The position numbers and the translations under genes were made by a program. DNA of 64,000 nucleotides. Source: Podospora bellae-mahoneyi (lineage: Eukaryota; Ascomycota; Sordariomycetes; Sordariales; Podosporaceae). Positions 20,524 through 31,546 of the stretch are shown piece by piece. The stretch lies in assembly GCF_035222275.1 (NCBI RefSeq), contig NW_026946359.1, positions 1,674,001 to 1,738,000 on the forward strand, in the 5' to 3' direction. Position 1 is the first letter of the stretch, and the number at the start of each line of letters is the position of its first letter. The notes under the pieces are model-generated. The model saw nothing but the letters and a program-made list of their open reading frames with translations. It made no database searches and was not told the DNA's origin.

Positions 20524-22404
20524 CTAATACGTGAATCGGAATCCCACCTGAAAATCTGTTAGCACCGGATATGCTATTCAAAATACTTGATACACGTACC
20601 GTTTGCTCCAAAACCTTTCCTGTCCTCCTCAGTGAGCGGTTGGCGAGATAGAAATAGATAGTGAGAAGACCAACAAGCGTTATCATCAGCAAATGGGATC
20701 TACATGCCGTTAGCAATAATAGTACCAGAAAAGGATTGCCAACTTACCCTATAGATATCCAAACTGCGGTGGCGTAGTGTGGCGCCTCATAATTTTGGAC
20801 AATGAAGCTACCAGCAATACCACCGGCCCCATTGAACATTGTACATGCCGCAGCAGTAAATACACGCTTCCATTGTCTGCTGCAATGTTAGCACAAAGAC
20901 CCACATCCTTTGCCGGCCGATAGACGTACCCAACAACATTGTTAGCTTGATACGCAGTAAGCGCAGCCCAGTTGGCGACGTAAGCCCCCGTGGCCAAAAA
21001 GACGCCAAAGTAGCGAGCACCTGAATTACCTGCAAACCCAAGCACAGCAAAGCCGGTGATGAGACAAGTGGCGTTGAATGTGATGACCGGTCCTCGTACC
21101 CGAAACCTGTCTGCGTACCAAGACGAGAGCAGCACAGGCACAATGGCGTAGTAATACGGTGGTGCCGAAAGAATGATGGCCGCGTCAGACGAGTACCCAA
21201 GCCCGTTCTGGAGGATGATGGGTACAAAGTATGCCAGGGCAGTTGACACTATATTCTGCATGAAGAACAAGCAGGCAAATGCCCAGATCTTCAGGTCTTT
21301 GGCGTGCTTGAGAACCTCAACGATGGAGAACTTCTGAGGAATGACATCGCCGCGGTCCTTTTCGATTCTGCTGGCGACGATGTCGGCTTCTTTGCGTGTC
21401 AGGAAGCGGAAGCTCTTGTCGGAATTCTCAGGAAAATCAACCATCCTGGGTAGCAAAGTCAGTGTTTGTCGACCAAAATGCGAAAACAACAAAACAGAAC
21501 AAAACATACCACCAATAGGTCACAATCCCAATAACACAGGTGCACACCCCCTTTGACCATCAGTCAGCAGCAAATTCAAAGCATTGAAGCCAAACACCAA
21601 GGCCATAAAACCTCGAAAGCAACCCGCAAATCAAAAGGGGGCCAAGAGTAAACAAAGCCCACCCACCTGCACAACAAACATCCACCTCCACCCTTCCAAC
21701 CCCCTACGCCCATCCAACCGATTCAACCCATAATTCACCAAACTCCCCGTCGCCAACACCACCACCTCCCCGCTCTGCATAAAAGCAAACCTCAACTGCT
21801 GCTCCCCCCTTGGATACCACGTGCTAATCAAGTACGCCAACCCCGGAAAGATCCCCGCCATCGCCGCCCCTAACAAAATCCTTAGCGCAATCATCTGCTG
21901 CCACGTCCTCACAAACCCCGTGCACAACGTGATCAATCCAAAGAAAAAAGTGATAACGGAAAACCATATCCTCGGGCCGAGGAGGCGCACCGCGATGGTG
22001 GAGGGGAGTTGGAAGATGATGGACGAGATGGTGAAGATGAAGATGGAGATGGAGAAGCGGTTGCCGACGTCGAGGCCGAGGTCGGTGAGCATCGAGGTTA
22101 CGGCTGCCGAGGAGAGGACGCCCGAGTCGAGGAGGTTGAGGGAGCAGAGGAGGCCGGCGATGGTGCAGAGGCGGAGGTCGACTTTGCGGCGGATGCGTCT
22201 GTAGGTTTCATTGTCGTTTTGGGGGTTGCCGGGGTCAGCTGGGTTGTGGGTGGTGTTGAGGGTGGCATCGCCGAGGTTTAGGGAGACGTTGCTGGCTTCA
22301 CCGGTGGTGGTCTTTTTGTCCGTCTTGTTGTGGTGACGGTTGGGGGGCGGTGTGGGGGCCCCTGTTGTTCCGGGCGCGTCGAGTGCGCCGGTCGAGGATG
22401 CCAT
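20524..22404 (-). CDS. MFS anion:cation symporter, Dal5/allantoate-permease type
   Basis: Six exons fit in phase: 22404-21667, 21550-21510, 21445-20930, 20879-20748, 20699-20600 and 20547-20524, giving 516 residues. After a polar N-terminus, RRKVDLRLCTIAGLLCSLNL opens helix 1; further helices include FSISIFIFTISSIIFQLPST, MIALRILLGAAMAGIFPGLA and the post-loop block WAFACLFFMQNIVSTALAYF. The motif RILLGAAMAGIFPG and a YPRGEQ loop are typical of the fungal ACS (Dal5/Tna1) family, which imports carboxylates such as allantoate, nicotinate or related acids with protons. The C-terminus ends FRFTY, usual for the family. The substrate is unknown. The tiny 41-nt second exon is required for the frame, which supports the model. 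Confidence 0.87.
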
Positions 22405-23085
22405 GGTGCTGTGTCGAAAGTGTCGAGATGGCTGTGCAGAGTTGGTGTTTTGGATTGGCGAGTCATCAATCTGAGAGATTTCCTGTGCCCGACGTGTAAA
22501 ACTCCCAGTTGGAAAGTGCTTGGATGAAAATATGATATGCAGGGACGGCGGCAGGGTGGGGCTGTCGGTTGCGACATCGCACGGCGTCGGGGACAGGGCG
22601 GGAGCTTTTCGATCGGCAAATAGCGGCGGATCTTTTCCAATGTCTTACTTTTGACGTGTTACCATCGGGCTTTTATTGAAGCAACAGCATCGGAGGTATC
22701 TGTGGGAGGTTGGAATGCACATCGCAGAGTCTTGGATCGAGGGGCAAATCTTCGGTAGTGCCTACCTTACTTCAAAAGGCTGCTATTTTGACGAGGTGAA
22801 GCTGTCGGTTTTTGATCATGCCTTGTATGGGAGGAGGCCGGTCAGAGTGGATCAGTTGACATCAGATATAAGGTCTTGAAGGTAACTGAGCATATTCATT
22901 GAGAAATGCTGCTCAAGAGTGAATTCATGATGTCTCGGTTCATATATACGTTCATATATGTCGCTACATAACGCAAGGAGGTATCTTATACAAATAATGC
23001 CCACGAGCTGATATGCCTTAAATAATTCACCAAATGACGACAGAAACAAGATAACCTCCTTTCACCCAGAATACACACCGATTCT
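22405..23085. other. Intergenic, upstream of the MFS permease
   Basis: This contains the MFS promoter side (22405 onward). A frame at 22278-22640 on the minus strand overlaps the MFS start and is its shadow. Nothing else is supported. Confidence 0.4.
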
Positions 23086-23993
23086 TCAGTGTCCTAACCC
23101 AGCGATGACACGAAGGTAAGAAATATGAGGTGTGTTCGTCGTATCAAGACCACTATGATGCTCGGTCTTGACGCTCAGGCTAATGGGCTGTTGGTGAAGG
23201 CCGTTGGGGGCGGCAAAGCCTGGAGTTGGTGCGAAGTGATGGTGTCGGAGTGGTTCGCCCACAGTCACAAGCTGCGCTGTGTTCACGGAGATTCTCTCGG
23301 TCGCCATGAACTGATCCGCGTATATCGTCCACTTGATTGTTGTCCCTGGGGTGGGCACTTTGGCCACTAGCATGGCGGGTTTTGCGCTTCTTGGACGGTG
23401 AGACGATCACACTACCAGACTCGCTGTGATTGTACGCAACTGAGGCAACCGATCCCTCATTGTCATTGGCCATCGCTGACATGTTTGCGGATTGTGCTCG
23501 TGAAAAGCTGGTGAGGTTGGGTTCAGATTGTCCCGCAACCTGGCACCAATTTCTTGGAACTCGTTTGCGGTGTGTTGTGGCATTAGGGCTGCCCCAATTG
23601 GTGATCCTTGGTGAAATGTCCCTGTTGGGTTCCAAGTGTTGCCAGCATTCGGTTCGTCGGGTGGCCGAAGGGCAGTAATTCGTCGTTCCAAGAAAGCGCG
23701 CACACTTTGAAGTGTGCTATCGATACGTCCATTGTCCTCTGTTGCGGCGTCTTGGAGGTAGCAACTTCGGTCATACCGTTGGTCCTCGGTGATGGTGACG
23801 AACCAGTTGAGGTCCTGTCTGTTCAATTGATTCATCCAGGGACCAGTTTTAGCCATAAGCTCCCAGAATTTGGTTCCAGTCGGTGACGTTTTGCTGCTCG
23901 GCATCCGACTTTTGCTCAGAGTGGATGTCTTGAGTCTCGATTTGGTGAGTAGTTGATCTCAGAGCCGCCCATCTGGAAGTCTTTGTCCGTCAT
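23086..23993 (-). pseudogene. Decayed gene of unknown function (I)
   Basis: Protein-like peptide occurs on the minus strand in shifting frames: MTDKDFQMGGSEINYSPN from ATG 23993, then KFWELMAKTGPWMNQLNRQD and FVTITEDQRYDRSCYLQDAA (frame 23407-23904), then FSRAQSANMSAMANDNEGSV with SPSKKRKTRHA (within 23180-23635), then KWTIYADQFMATERISVNTA to a stop at 23086. The segments join end to end and share composition, so they look like one gene with about three frame changes. KKRK could be a nuclear signal. No family is recognised. Unseen introns could explain some changes, but clear GT...AG pairs were not found. Confidence 0.4.
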
Positions 23994-24409
23994 GTTGTTG
24001 ACTAGAGTATGAAGCCCTTGAGTTGATAGTGAGTCAGTAATGATGCAGAAAACCTTGGTGATTCTACAGACAATGGCAAACTCCGAAGGGATATGAGATC
24101 AAGGCGTAAGTAGTCTGAAGGTGGATGAATGTGTAATGGAAGCTGACTGAGAACGACATGACGTCAGTTTATGTGCCCAACGAAAGCAGGCTACCCAGGT
24201 GATTCATTCGAGTTGCTCGGTAACCGGTTCAACAAAGCAAACAAGTGTGCTAAAATTTCAGAGCCTGGCATACAGAGCAGCAGTGATAGACACATAAACA
24301 AACAAAATAAGCAACTCTATTGATCAAATTTGGTGCCTAGTAATATGGAATGCGAAAGCCTAGTGCCACGTAGGGTAAATTACTGTTTCGCTGGTTTCAC
24401 TTTTTAATT

Positions 24410-25038
24410 TCAGAGTGCATTGCAAACACATGCTACGCATGTTTTACCATCCTGAATCTTGGAATTGATCTCCAAAACTTGAGATAGTATCTGGTGCAAG
24501 ATAGAGTTCAAGGATGGATTATTATTGACCTCGCCTCCAATCGCCTTGGAAATTCCGCGTTTTTTTGTACTCCGTGCCTGTGTCTCTTCACCACCATCCC
24601 GCAAGTTGTAGCTGCTTGAGAGCGCTGGCTCTCGTCTTGGTGTGTTGGATCGAGCCCATTGTCCACCTCGGGTTTGAGAATTGAGGTACTGCCCACGGGA
24701 TCTGGGTAGTGCATCGGTATATCATTCTGGCTCTCATCAATTGAGCCAAAATTGAAGTCAAAAATGCTGTCCAACTCATCGCGTTGATTGGGCAGAGATT
24801 AGTCGACAGTGGTTAACGATGTCACTTCCAGATTAAAGGTCGGGCAATTAGCGTTGGTGTCTGAACGGAGAAGTTGCTCAACTATTTCTGGCACCTTCTC
24901 TTCCAAAATCTTGACCATGAGATCCTCTATTCTCGCGATTGAACTCGGCGGGAGGGTGGCTTCACATCCAATCGAGCGGCTTTGCCGAGAACAGCAATCG
25001 CCGGTTTGCCGATCATGATGTTTACAAGACAGGGCCAT
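24410..25038 (-). pseudogene. Decayed gene of unknown function (II)
   Basis: ATG 25038 opens MALSCKHHDRQTGDCCSRQS, followed by the helical ARIEDLMVKILEEKVPEIVE. A TAA at 24799-24801 interrupts TTVD / SLPNQRDELDSIFDFNFGSI, and the same frame then continues to about 24610, where the better reading moves by one base to GEVNNNPSLNSILHQILSQV and a stop at 24410. The TAA fits CAA-to-TAA. The peptide resembles an acidic/helical regulatory protein, but no domain is recognised. It lies head-to-tail with the other decayed gene at 23086-23993, and the two may be parts of a single original locus. Confidence 0.4.
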
Positions 25039-25785
25039 TGAACCGAGATCTCAGAATTCGTGTTCGTGAAGAGTTGAAATTTGACCTACTGCTGTGATGA
25101 TAATTTGGGTCCAGCAATGAGTTGTGGGCTCTGAGGCAGTGGAAAGCGCCACGTTGTATCATGGGTTTATAATACTTGCGGCAGAACGTGGGCTCTTCAA
25201 GTCTGCTCTTTGAGATGGTAATTCTTTATGTAGCCATTTCCTACGTTACTTGACATGAAGCTGTCACTGAGAAGTAGACAAAAAGGGACGTTGACAACAT
25301 GATCCTTTCATAGGATTGTGGAAACAAAGGGCAATCTGCAAAGAATTATATGATGACCACTTACTCAGGCATGTTTTTTGAGCCCTGCATCGCATGAAAT
25401 CTCATACATTGCAAACGTCAACTGTTTCCCACGATCCAAGAGGAACCTGTGAGGGTTAGGGATCTTGTTCCACGACCTTAATGCCAAGCCAAGCCACCTC
25501 AGCCCTAAAATCTGGGGTACAGCCCCGATAACACCGATTGGCTGCACCTGTCGCCGCTTTGCTGATGACGGGACTCTGCATGTTCTGATGCGCCGCTGTC
25601 CAACAGATCAACCGCCTGCCTCAGACACCGACGTTTCCGAGCATAGTAATCCTCCATTATACATCTCGACCTCCAAAGCCACGTCTTCAACACTCTGTCC
25701 CCCCAGATCTTTGCTTCGGCACACGCACGCAAGCGAAACCCCTGCCCAGCAGACACGCGCGCCAACCAACAACCAGGCGCAAACA
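25039..25785. other. Intergenic, upstream of the membrane acetyltransferase-like gene
   Basis: The frame of the downstream gene is open from 25465, but this part is C/P-rich without membrane segments and is more likely leader. No other feature is visible. Confidence 0.4.
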
Positions 25786-27363
25786 ATGAAGCAACCAACA
25801 TCCCCCATCACCCTCCCACCACAACCTGACCCAGCCGTCCAAGAAACCTCCTTCGAGCCCGATGCCAGTCCGATGCTCTCCCCCCATCGAAACGATGAAG
25901 AAAGCGCCCGAAATTATGGCTCCGTCCCACGCGCGTCTCCAACATCCACGCCTCCACCAGCACCAGCCCGCGCGTTGGCCCCTGATCTCCTCAGAGGTCT
26001 GCTAATGGCCTTCATGGCCCTCGATCACACCTCCCTCATGCTGCGCTCCTGGCCCCACGCTACCGCGATCGACGGCGAGAACGATTCAGCCCCTGTCCAC
26101 GAATGGAACCGTCCTGCCGCATACGTCATCAGAACGCTCACACATCTCTGCGCACCGGGGTTCACATTCTTGCTGGGGATGGGGGTGGTATATTTCGGGC
26201 GATCGCGAACTTCCCGTCCGCCAGATAAGAGATGGACGACGGGGCAGTTGGCGTGGCACTTCTTTGTCAGGGCGTTGGTGCTGACGGCGATATCAACTAT
26301 AATGGGGCTGGCGGTCTCGGGCGGGAAGGTGTGGTTTCTCAACATGGTGTTGTTTAGTCTGGCGGTGGATTACCTTCTCGCTGGGTTAACGTGGATGGCT
26401 GTGGCCAAGACGGAAAGATTACTCGCGTTTGCGTTGCTGAAGGTCCTGCCGTTGAGGAAGAAGGATGATGTGACTGAGCCGTTGCTTCCTGGGCCTCAGC
26501 CGAGGTTGCATGGTGAGGAGGAGATGGCGCCTGATGTGGAGATTATCAGGGCGGCAGATATTTCGTGGCATATTCATAATGTCTTCCTGGCTATTGGGGC
26601 AGCGGTGATGATCTGGTGGAATATCTGGCTCAGCCCTACCGGAGGGAGGTGCGGTGTCGATCCTACACCGAGGCTGCCGGGGAGCGATTGTATCAAGATT
26701 TGGTTCTATCCTATCATGGACGAAAGAGTCAAGTCTGGGTTTCCGCCTCTAGCATGGATGTCGTTCGCGGTTTTGGGATTACTCTATGGGAGGATCATCC
26801 TCGCGCGGGCGTGGAGTCCAAAGGCTATTACGTTGGGCAATGCTCTTGCCAGTCTAGGCTTTACTCTGGTGTTTGTCTTCACCAGGATCTTTCACGTCGG
26901 AAACCTGTCTGAGGGGTGCTTGAGCATGGCGGAGCACCAACAGGGAGGGGACCAGTATCTTGCCTCGGTCAAGTCCTTCTTTTACCTGACCAAGTATCCC
27001 CCTGATGTAGCCTTTTGGGCTTTTACCATGGCAGGTAACCACCTTTTGTTGGCGCTTTTTGGCGCTCTTCCTCCATTATTTGCGAGCAAGGCTTTCCATG
27101 TCCTGCTGGTCTATGGAACATCGGCGCTGTTTTTCTACATTGTCCACCTCTTGATGCTCGGGGCTCTATCGCTCCCCGTCATTGCGCTCATTGGCAGGGA
27201 GGTCAGCGATCCTTTCACCAAGCAACCTGTTCGGGGAGTTGATCAGTTGTGGGGCTTCTTTTTCAGTTGGGGGCTGCTGCTGGCGATACTGTATCCTCTC
27301 TGCAGGTGGTATGGAGGATTCAAGAAGGCGAAGGGGCCTGATTCGATATGGAGGTTCTTCTAG
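25786..27363 (+). CDS. Heparan-alpha-glucosaminide N-acetyltransferase-like membrane protein
   Basis: I take ATG 25786 as start (525 residues) because the upstream extension lacks protein-like character. After a polar Pro-rich N-terminus (about 60 residues), DLLRGLLMAFMALDHTSLML is the signature first helix of the DUF1624/HGSNAT catalytic family, with the conserved Arg-Gly and Asp-His pair. About eight to ten hydrophobic helices follow, for example HLCAPGFTFLLGMGVVYF, WHFFVRALVLTAISTIMGLA, and LLVYGTSALFFYIVHLLMLG near the C-terminus. HGSNAT moves an acetyl group across a membrane to a glucosamine end; fungal relatives are uncharacterised and this function is not shown. There is no intron. 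It ends in TAG. Confidence 0.82.
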   Translation: MKQPTSPITLPPQPDPAVQETSFEPDASPMLSPHRNDEESARNYGSVPRASPTSTPPPAPARALAPDLLRGLLMAFMALDHTSLMLRSWPHATAIDGENDSAPVHEWNRPAAYVIRTLTHLCAPGFTFLLGMGVVYFGRSRTSRPPDKRWTTGQLAWHFFVRALVLTAISTIMGLAVSGGKVWFLNMVLFSLAVDYLLAGLTWMAVAKTERLLAFALLKVLPLRKKDDVTEPLLPGPQPRLHGEEEMAPDVEIIRAADISWHIHNVFLAIGAAVMIWWNIWLSPTGGRCGVDPTPRLPGSDCIKIWFYPIMDERVKSGFPPLAWMSFAVLGLLYGRIILARAWSPKAITLGNALASLGFTLVFVFTRIFHVGNLSEGCLSMAEHQQGGDQYLASVKSFFYLTKYPPDVAFWAFTMAGNHLLLALFGALPPLFASKAFHVLLVYGTSALFFYIVHLLMLGALSLPVIALIGREVSDPFTKQPVRGVDQLWGFFFSWGLLLAILYPLCRWYGGFKKAKGPDSIWRFF

Positions 27364-27600
27364 AGGTCTGCGTTGACGGCACCGGGACTCGGATACATGG
27401 ATAGATTGAGGCATCCGAGTATATTACAACTACAAAAATAACCGCTGTATAATGTTTGGGTCCTCAATACTGTCTGCTCCGATCCTGGGTCTGTACCTGA
27501 CCCCTTCCATGTAGGTCCATGCCGACAAAGCACAACACCACGCCATGCATCCAAGGCTCTCATGCTGCGTAGGTATTATTATAGACTTCCCTCGGTCCTC

Positions 27601-28569
27601 TCATCCCAGATGTGGCCGCTCGAGCTCAATCATACGGTCCTCCCATGCCGAGCAAATGCGGCTCAGCTTCTTCCCGCGCTGAGCGTTCTGACTCGAGCGC
27701 TTGACGAAGATACTGCAACTCTTCGGAGAGACGAACAATCTCGAGCGCCGCGGCCTCCATAGTGCTGCGGTGGGCGTCTCCGCTGGGGCTAGGAGGGACT
27801 CGGCCACTGTTGCTTTGGCGTTCCTGCCGCTGGCTGTTTGCCGAAGTTTGGCCTTGGCTACCCACAGGTTGAGGATGATGGGGATAACTAAGATTGGGAG
27901 AAGCCAAGCGAGGTTGTTCTATCGGCTGGCAGCAAATATTAGGCCATATACTTTTCAAGATGGAAACAACGGTTACCTACAGATATAGACGCTTCGCCGG
28001 TCCTCATTTTCATAGCCTGCCACGAGCCCACATGGATCGCTAAATCGTGAAGACGGGTCACAATACACTGTGGCACCTCGCCGCTGGTAGCAACACTGAA
28101 CCCCTATATGATTGTCAGAAATCATGGGACTTCATAAAGGATAATGTAGGCCGTCAACCCCCCTCCCTACCTGATCGGTCCCGTTCAAGGAAGGGTAAAT
28201 CGATACAAACCAAAGTTCAGCAGGAGCTCGATTCGATGTTTGGAATTCTTGGGCGTTTGGGTCGATAATTCCTGGTGATGTGAAAGGCGGTTAGTACCTA
28301 AGGCTTGGTAAGGTAAGGTAGTTATATTTCCCCCCCCGAGGCTCGTAGATATGTGTAAGTAGGTACTAGGCAGTACCAGCACTGTTACAAGCGTAGTAAC
28401 AGAGACAACGGAAAGGTTCGAGGCTGGTCAACAAGAGAGTTGAAGGATCGATCAGTTGCGACATACTAATATTCAGAGCGCTGGGCATGAATCCAGTTTC
28501 CAACATTCGTTCAATATGCGCCTCTACTTGAGCGCCTGCAGCCACGCCCGAACCGGTGTGGTTGTTCAT
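27601..28569 (-). CDS. Probable single-pass membrane protein, uncertain model
   Basis: Exons are visible on the minus strand from ATG 28569 (MNNHTGSGVAAGAQVEAHIE ... MPSALNI), a GTATGT donor near 28471, then IIDPNAQEFQTSNRAPAELW and VSIYPSLNGTDQ ending at a GTAGGG donor near 28173, then GVQCCYQRRGATVYCDPSSR with FSDPCGLVAGYENEDRRSVY. A further acceptor precedes a clear membrane helix NNLAWLLPILVIPIILNLWV near 27910. A coiled C-terminus, ALEIVRLSEELQYLRQALES, lies in a different frame (stop about 27626). The first joins agree in phase; the last ones do not, so either an intron is missed or the gene is broken. A Cys-rich luminal domain plus one helix and a coiled cytoplasmic tail is the likely layout. 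No family is recognised. Confidence 0.45.
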
Positions 28570-29281
28570 TCTTGGCGTTTGTGAACGCCCTTGGGAGCAA
28601 GCACGCACGAAAAACACAAGGTAAAAATGGTGTATACACGCGTTGTACGTGCGCCTGGGAGAGGTCCTGGACAGCGAAAGTCGAAGATTACGGGCAGGGT
28701 GATGACAAGCGCAGGAGAGAAGAGTGAGAGAAGAGAATTCAAGGCCAGTAAGACTTTTCAAATGTGTGACTTGACCGTGGCTTGGAAAGGTTCGAGGCTA
28801 CCTCTTTTGCATTCCTTATCTCGTGGCTTTATTTGCGAGATCTGCGTGATTACATACATGTGAGTGGATCTGTCTGCCACCATTGAGGGAGTTACCGCGG
28901 TGCGTATCCCTCAGCAGGCAGTCAAGGTTTGAATCAAGCTTTTCGTGTCTCACCGTGGCCCATTTGTGGACAGGGCACGTTGTTGCACTTTGTTTTGAGC
29001 CTCAACAGCCTATCACGCCTTTTCCCAACGACCGAACAAATGTTCATGTGGTTGGCAAGACGCGTATGCCTATTCGCGTCGTTTAAAGTTGGTAAAAGAG
29101 CTACAAAGATAACGCTATCAGAAAGTTATACCAATCCAAATTCAACCACATCCCTACCCCATCCCCAAACCTCACCTTCTCTCGCACCAGTAACATGGCA
29201 GAGTGAAACCAACCTATAAACCCCTCTCCAACCCTTTCCAGATGGAGAGGCAAAGAACAAGACCCCAAGACAGCAACAATA
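28570..29281. other. Intergenic
   Basis: Upstream side of the membrane protein gene and 3' side of the decayed HET gene. Only short frames occur. No feature is seen. Confidence 0.4.
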
Positions 29282-31164
29282 TCACCGCTTTGCAAACCCA
29301 CCATACCAATCCCAATATACCCATTCTTTTGTGCGAAACGGCACCGTATTCGCAGTCCTCACAAACGGGCTATCCTCCATTTCCCACTGACGGTCCCAAC
29401 TCTGTGCTTCATAAACCATTCTAGCGGTAAATATCATGTCTGACGGATCCAGGGTTTCACTCCTTTCCTCATCCAAAATAGATCTCAACATCTCTTTTGC
29501 TCTCTCCAGGTTCATGTCTCCGCATTCACGTTCCAACTCTTTTCTGAGATAAAAGTCATCCGAGGTGACCAACATCAGGACATCCACCAGAAACGGGATA
29601 CTTTCCGGTTGAACGACAGACTTTGGCTCAGACGCAAAGACGCCGCGCCGGGCGGTTGTCTCCTCGAACAAGAGGCGGAGCACCGCTTGCACTGTCCACA
29701 GGCCATTTCTTGGATCCTTGCGAGGCGGCTCGCACAGCGTGGTGCACAGGGTTGTTTCGGCCTTTTCGTCAAAAAGGAACTCCGCGACAGATCTGATCCG
29801 GTACCGTTGCCAGCTTGGGGTCAGTTTGTTAGTCTCGGGAGGCATGGGGCGGTAGGCTTGCACTTCCGCCACCTCATCCATCACAATGCCATGAACCCGC
29901 AGAGTTTTCCCGTCGACAATGATGGGATCTTGCCGCGGATGGGGCGCCGCGATTGGCGTGGTGGTAATTCCTAATCGGGAAATTCTTATGACGAACGCAA
30001 TCGGGAACCCATGATGGAAGTTTGATCTGTGAGTCCGACTGGGCGTCCGCAATGGCGATAAAAAGTTGGGCAAGGTCGCTTGTCATACGGACCATGTTGG
30101 CGGCGAAACTTGTGTAGACTTCAGCCACGGGTGCATCATAGTCTATCTTGATGCCAATGTCGGCGATATTAGCCAGACCGTACAGCTTGTCTCTTGGGTC
30201 AAAGCAATCTCGAACGGCAGTGCGCAAAACCACTGAGCTCAGTAGCACATAAGGATTCGTGTTGGGAAACCTTCTCAGCCTGCGAGTGATGATAATGTCT
30301 GTGATCCAAGTATTGGCTTCGATATCGAGAAAGACGCTGCTGACCGTCTTCCAAACTTTGGTACCGACGCCCTCTGGAACTGCATTGGAGAGGATAATAG
30401 CGTTAATAGGCTTGCTCCATATCCAGTCGGTTATCCTCTCAATATCCTGAACGTAGCATACATGGTCTCCAATGATCAACAATGTTTTCGGCGAAAGAAC
30501 AGTCTCCTGAGATGCCCACACACGGCTCTGATACACGCGCTGATAGAAAACCGGAGTTTTGAGGAGGGTAATGATATCGCCCTGATCATCAACCGTGTCG
30601 ATATAGGAATTGTTCTTGAGCGGCGTCAACCTGGGGTTTTCGCCCTGCATGTCGGGATGTTCCAAATCCTAGCAAAGCGTGTTGAGGAAGCGAAACACCT
30701 TGGCGTCGTGTTCTTCAGCCTAGGAGCCAAGAAGACAAAGAGCCTCGTGGCATGAAGTGTAAATCGACCCCATAAAGCGAACCTGGTCGTTGCGCTCGGG
30801 GATGTTGCACTGATTGATGCAGATAGCATCAACCCATAGCGGACGGGAGGAAAATTCGAATTTAGAAACCACTTCAGGGCAAGCACGAGGTTTTGGGTCG
30901 CTTGGAAGGGCAGCCCATTGACCGTGATCTCTTCGGTAATCGATGCATTGCCCCAAACATAACACAGAACATAGTAACCTGTTCTTGTCGTCGCCTTATC
31001 GAAAGGTCTGCCCAGAGCTGGCAGGCGATGGGTTCACCGGGTGCTGATGTGACCAAGAGGAGACGGATGCTGAATGATGATGAACCATCCTCATTCTGAG
31101 TTGAAATGGGAAGTGGAATTGGGTTGTAGAGTTGCGCCGCAATCTTGAAGTTTGGGCTGGCCAT
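29282..31164 (-). pseudogene. Fossil HET-domain (heterokaryon incompatibility) gene
   Basis: From ATG 31164 the minus strand reads an N-terminal leader (MASPNFKIAAQLYNPIPL), then HET-domain blocks in order: the YVWGNASITEEITVNGLPFQ motif, LWVDAICINQCNIPERNDQV, and the RVWASQETVL segment, followed by LDIEANTWITD and FDPRDKLYGLANIADIGI (the conserved RDKVYALLG-like motif). The C-terminal part continues to 29282. The peptide is split over several frames; it looks broken with about five breaks. HET proteins mediate self/non-self recognition and cell death in hyphal fusion. The sequence identity of the blocks is good, so decay seems recent to moderate. It lies beside tRNA-Lys. Confidence 0.75.
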
Positions 31165-31472
31165 GTTGCTGTTGTGAATTTCGGGTTTGCCAGGTGGTAA
31201 GGAAAGAGGTCGCGGCGTGTGGGCCACATGCAGGCTCTCAAAACACTGACCTTTATCGTCAGAACTCCAAAAAGCATCTTGGCCATATATCAACATTGAC
31301 TTTTGTATTGCCTTTCCAAACCGCCGCTCGCGTAACAAAATAATTGCAACTCTAGCAATTTCCCCCTTGATCAACAGCTCACAAGTCACCACCTGCAAAA
31401 AGGACCAACACTGATACCAAAAATGCCAAAAGCAATTCCAACACTTCATTTACATGCTGGAAATGACTGAGC

Positions 31473-31546
31473 CGCCCACGGCGAGACTCGAACTCGCAAC
31501 ATTCAGATTAAAAGTCTGACGCGCTAACCAATTGCGCCACGCGGGC
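31473..31546 (-). tRNA. tRNA-Lys (UUU)
   Basis: The minus strand folds as a 74-nt tRNA: acceptor GCCCGCG/CGTGGGC (one G-U pair), D arm GCGC/GCGC, anticodon arm TCAGA-CTTTTAA-TCTGA with anticodon TTT, and T arm GCGAG-TTCGAGT-CTCGC. No intron is present. The B-box sequence GTTCGAGTC is intact. Confidence 0.93.
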
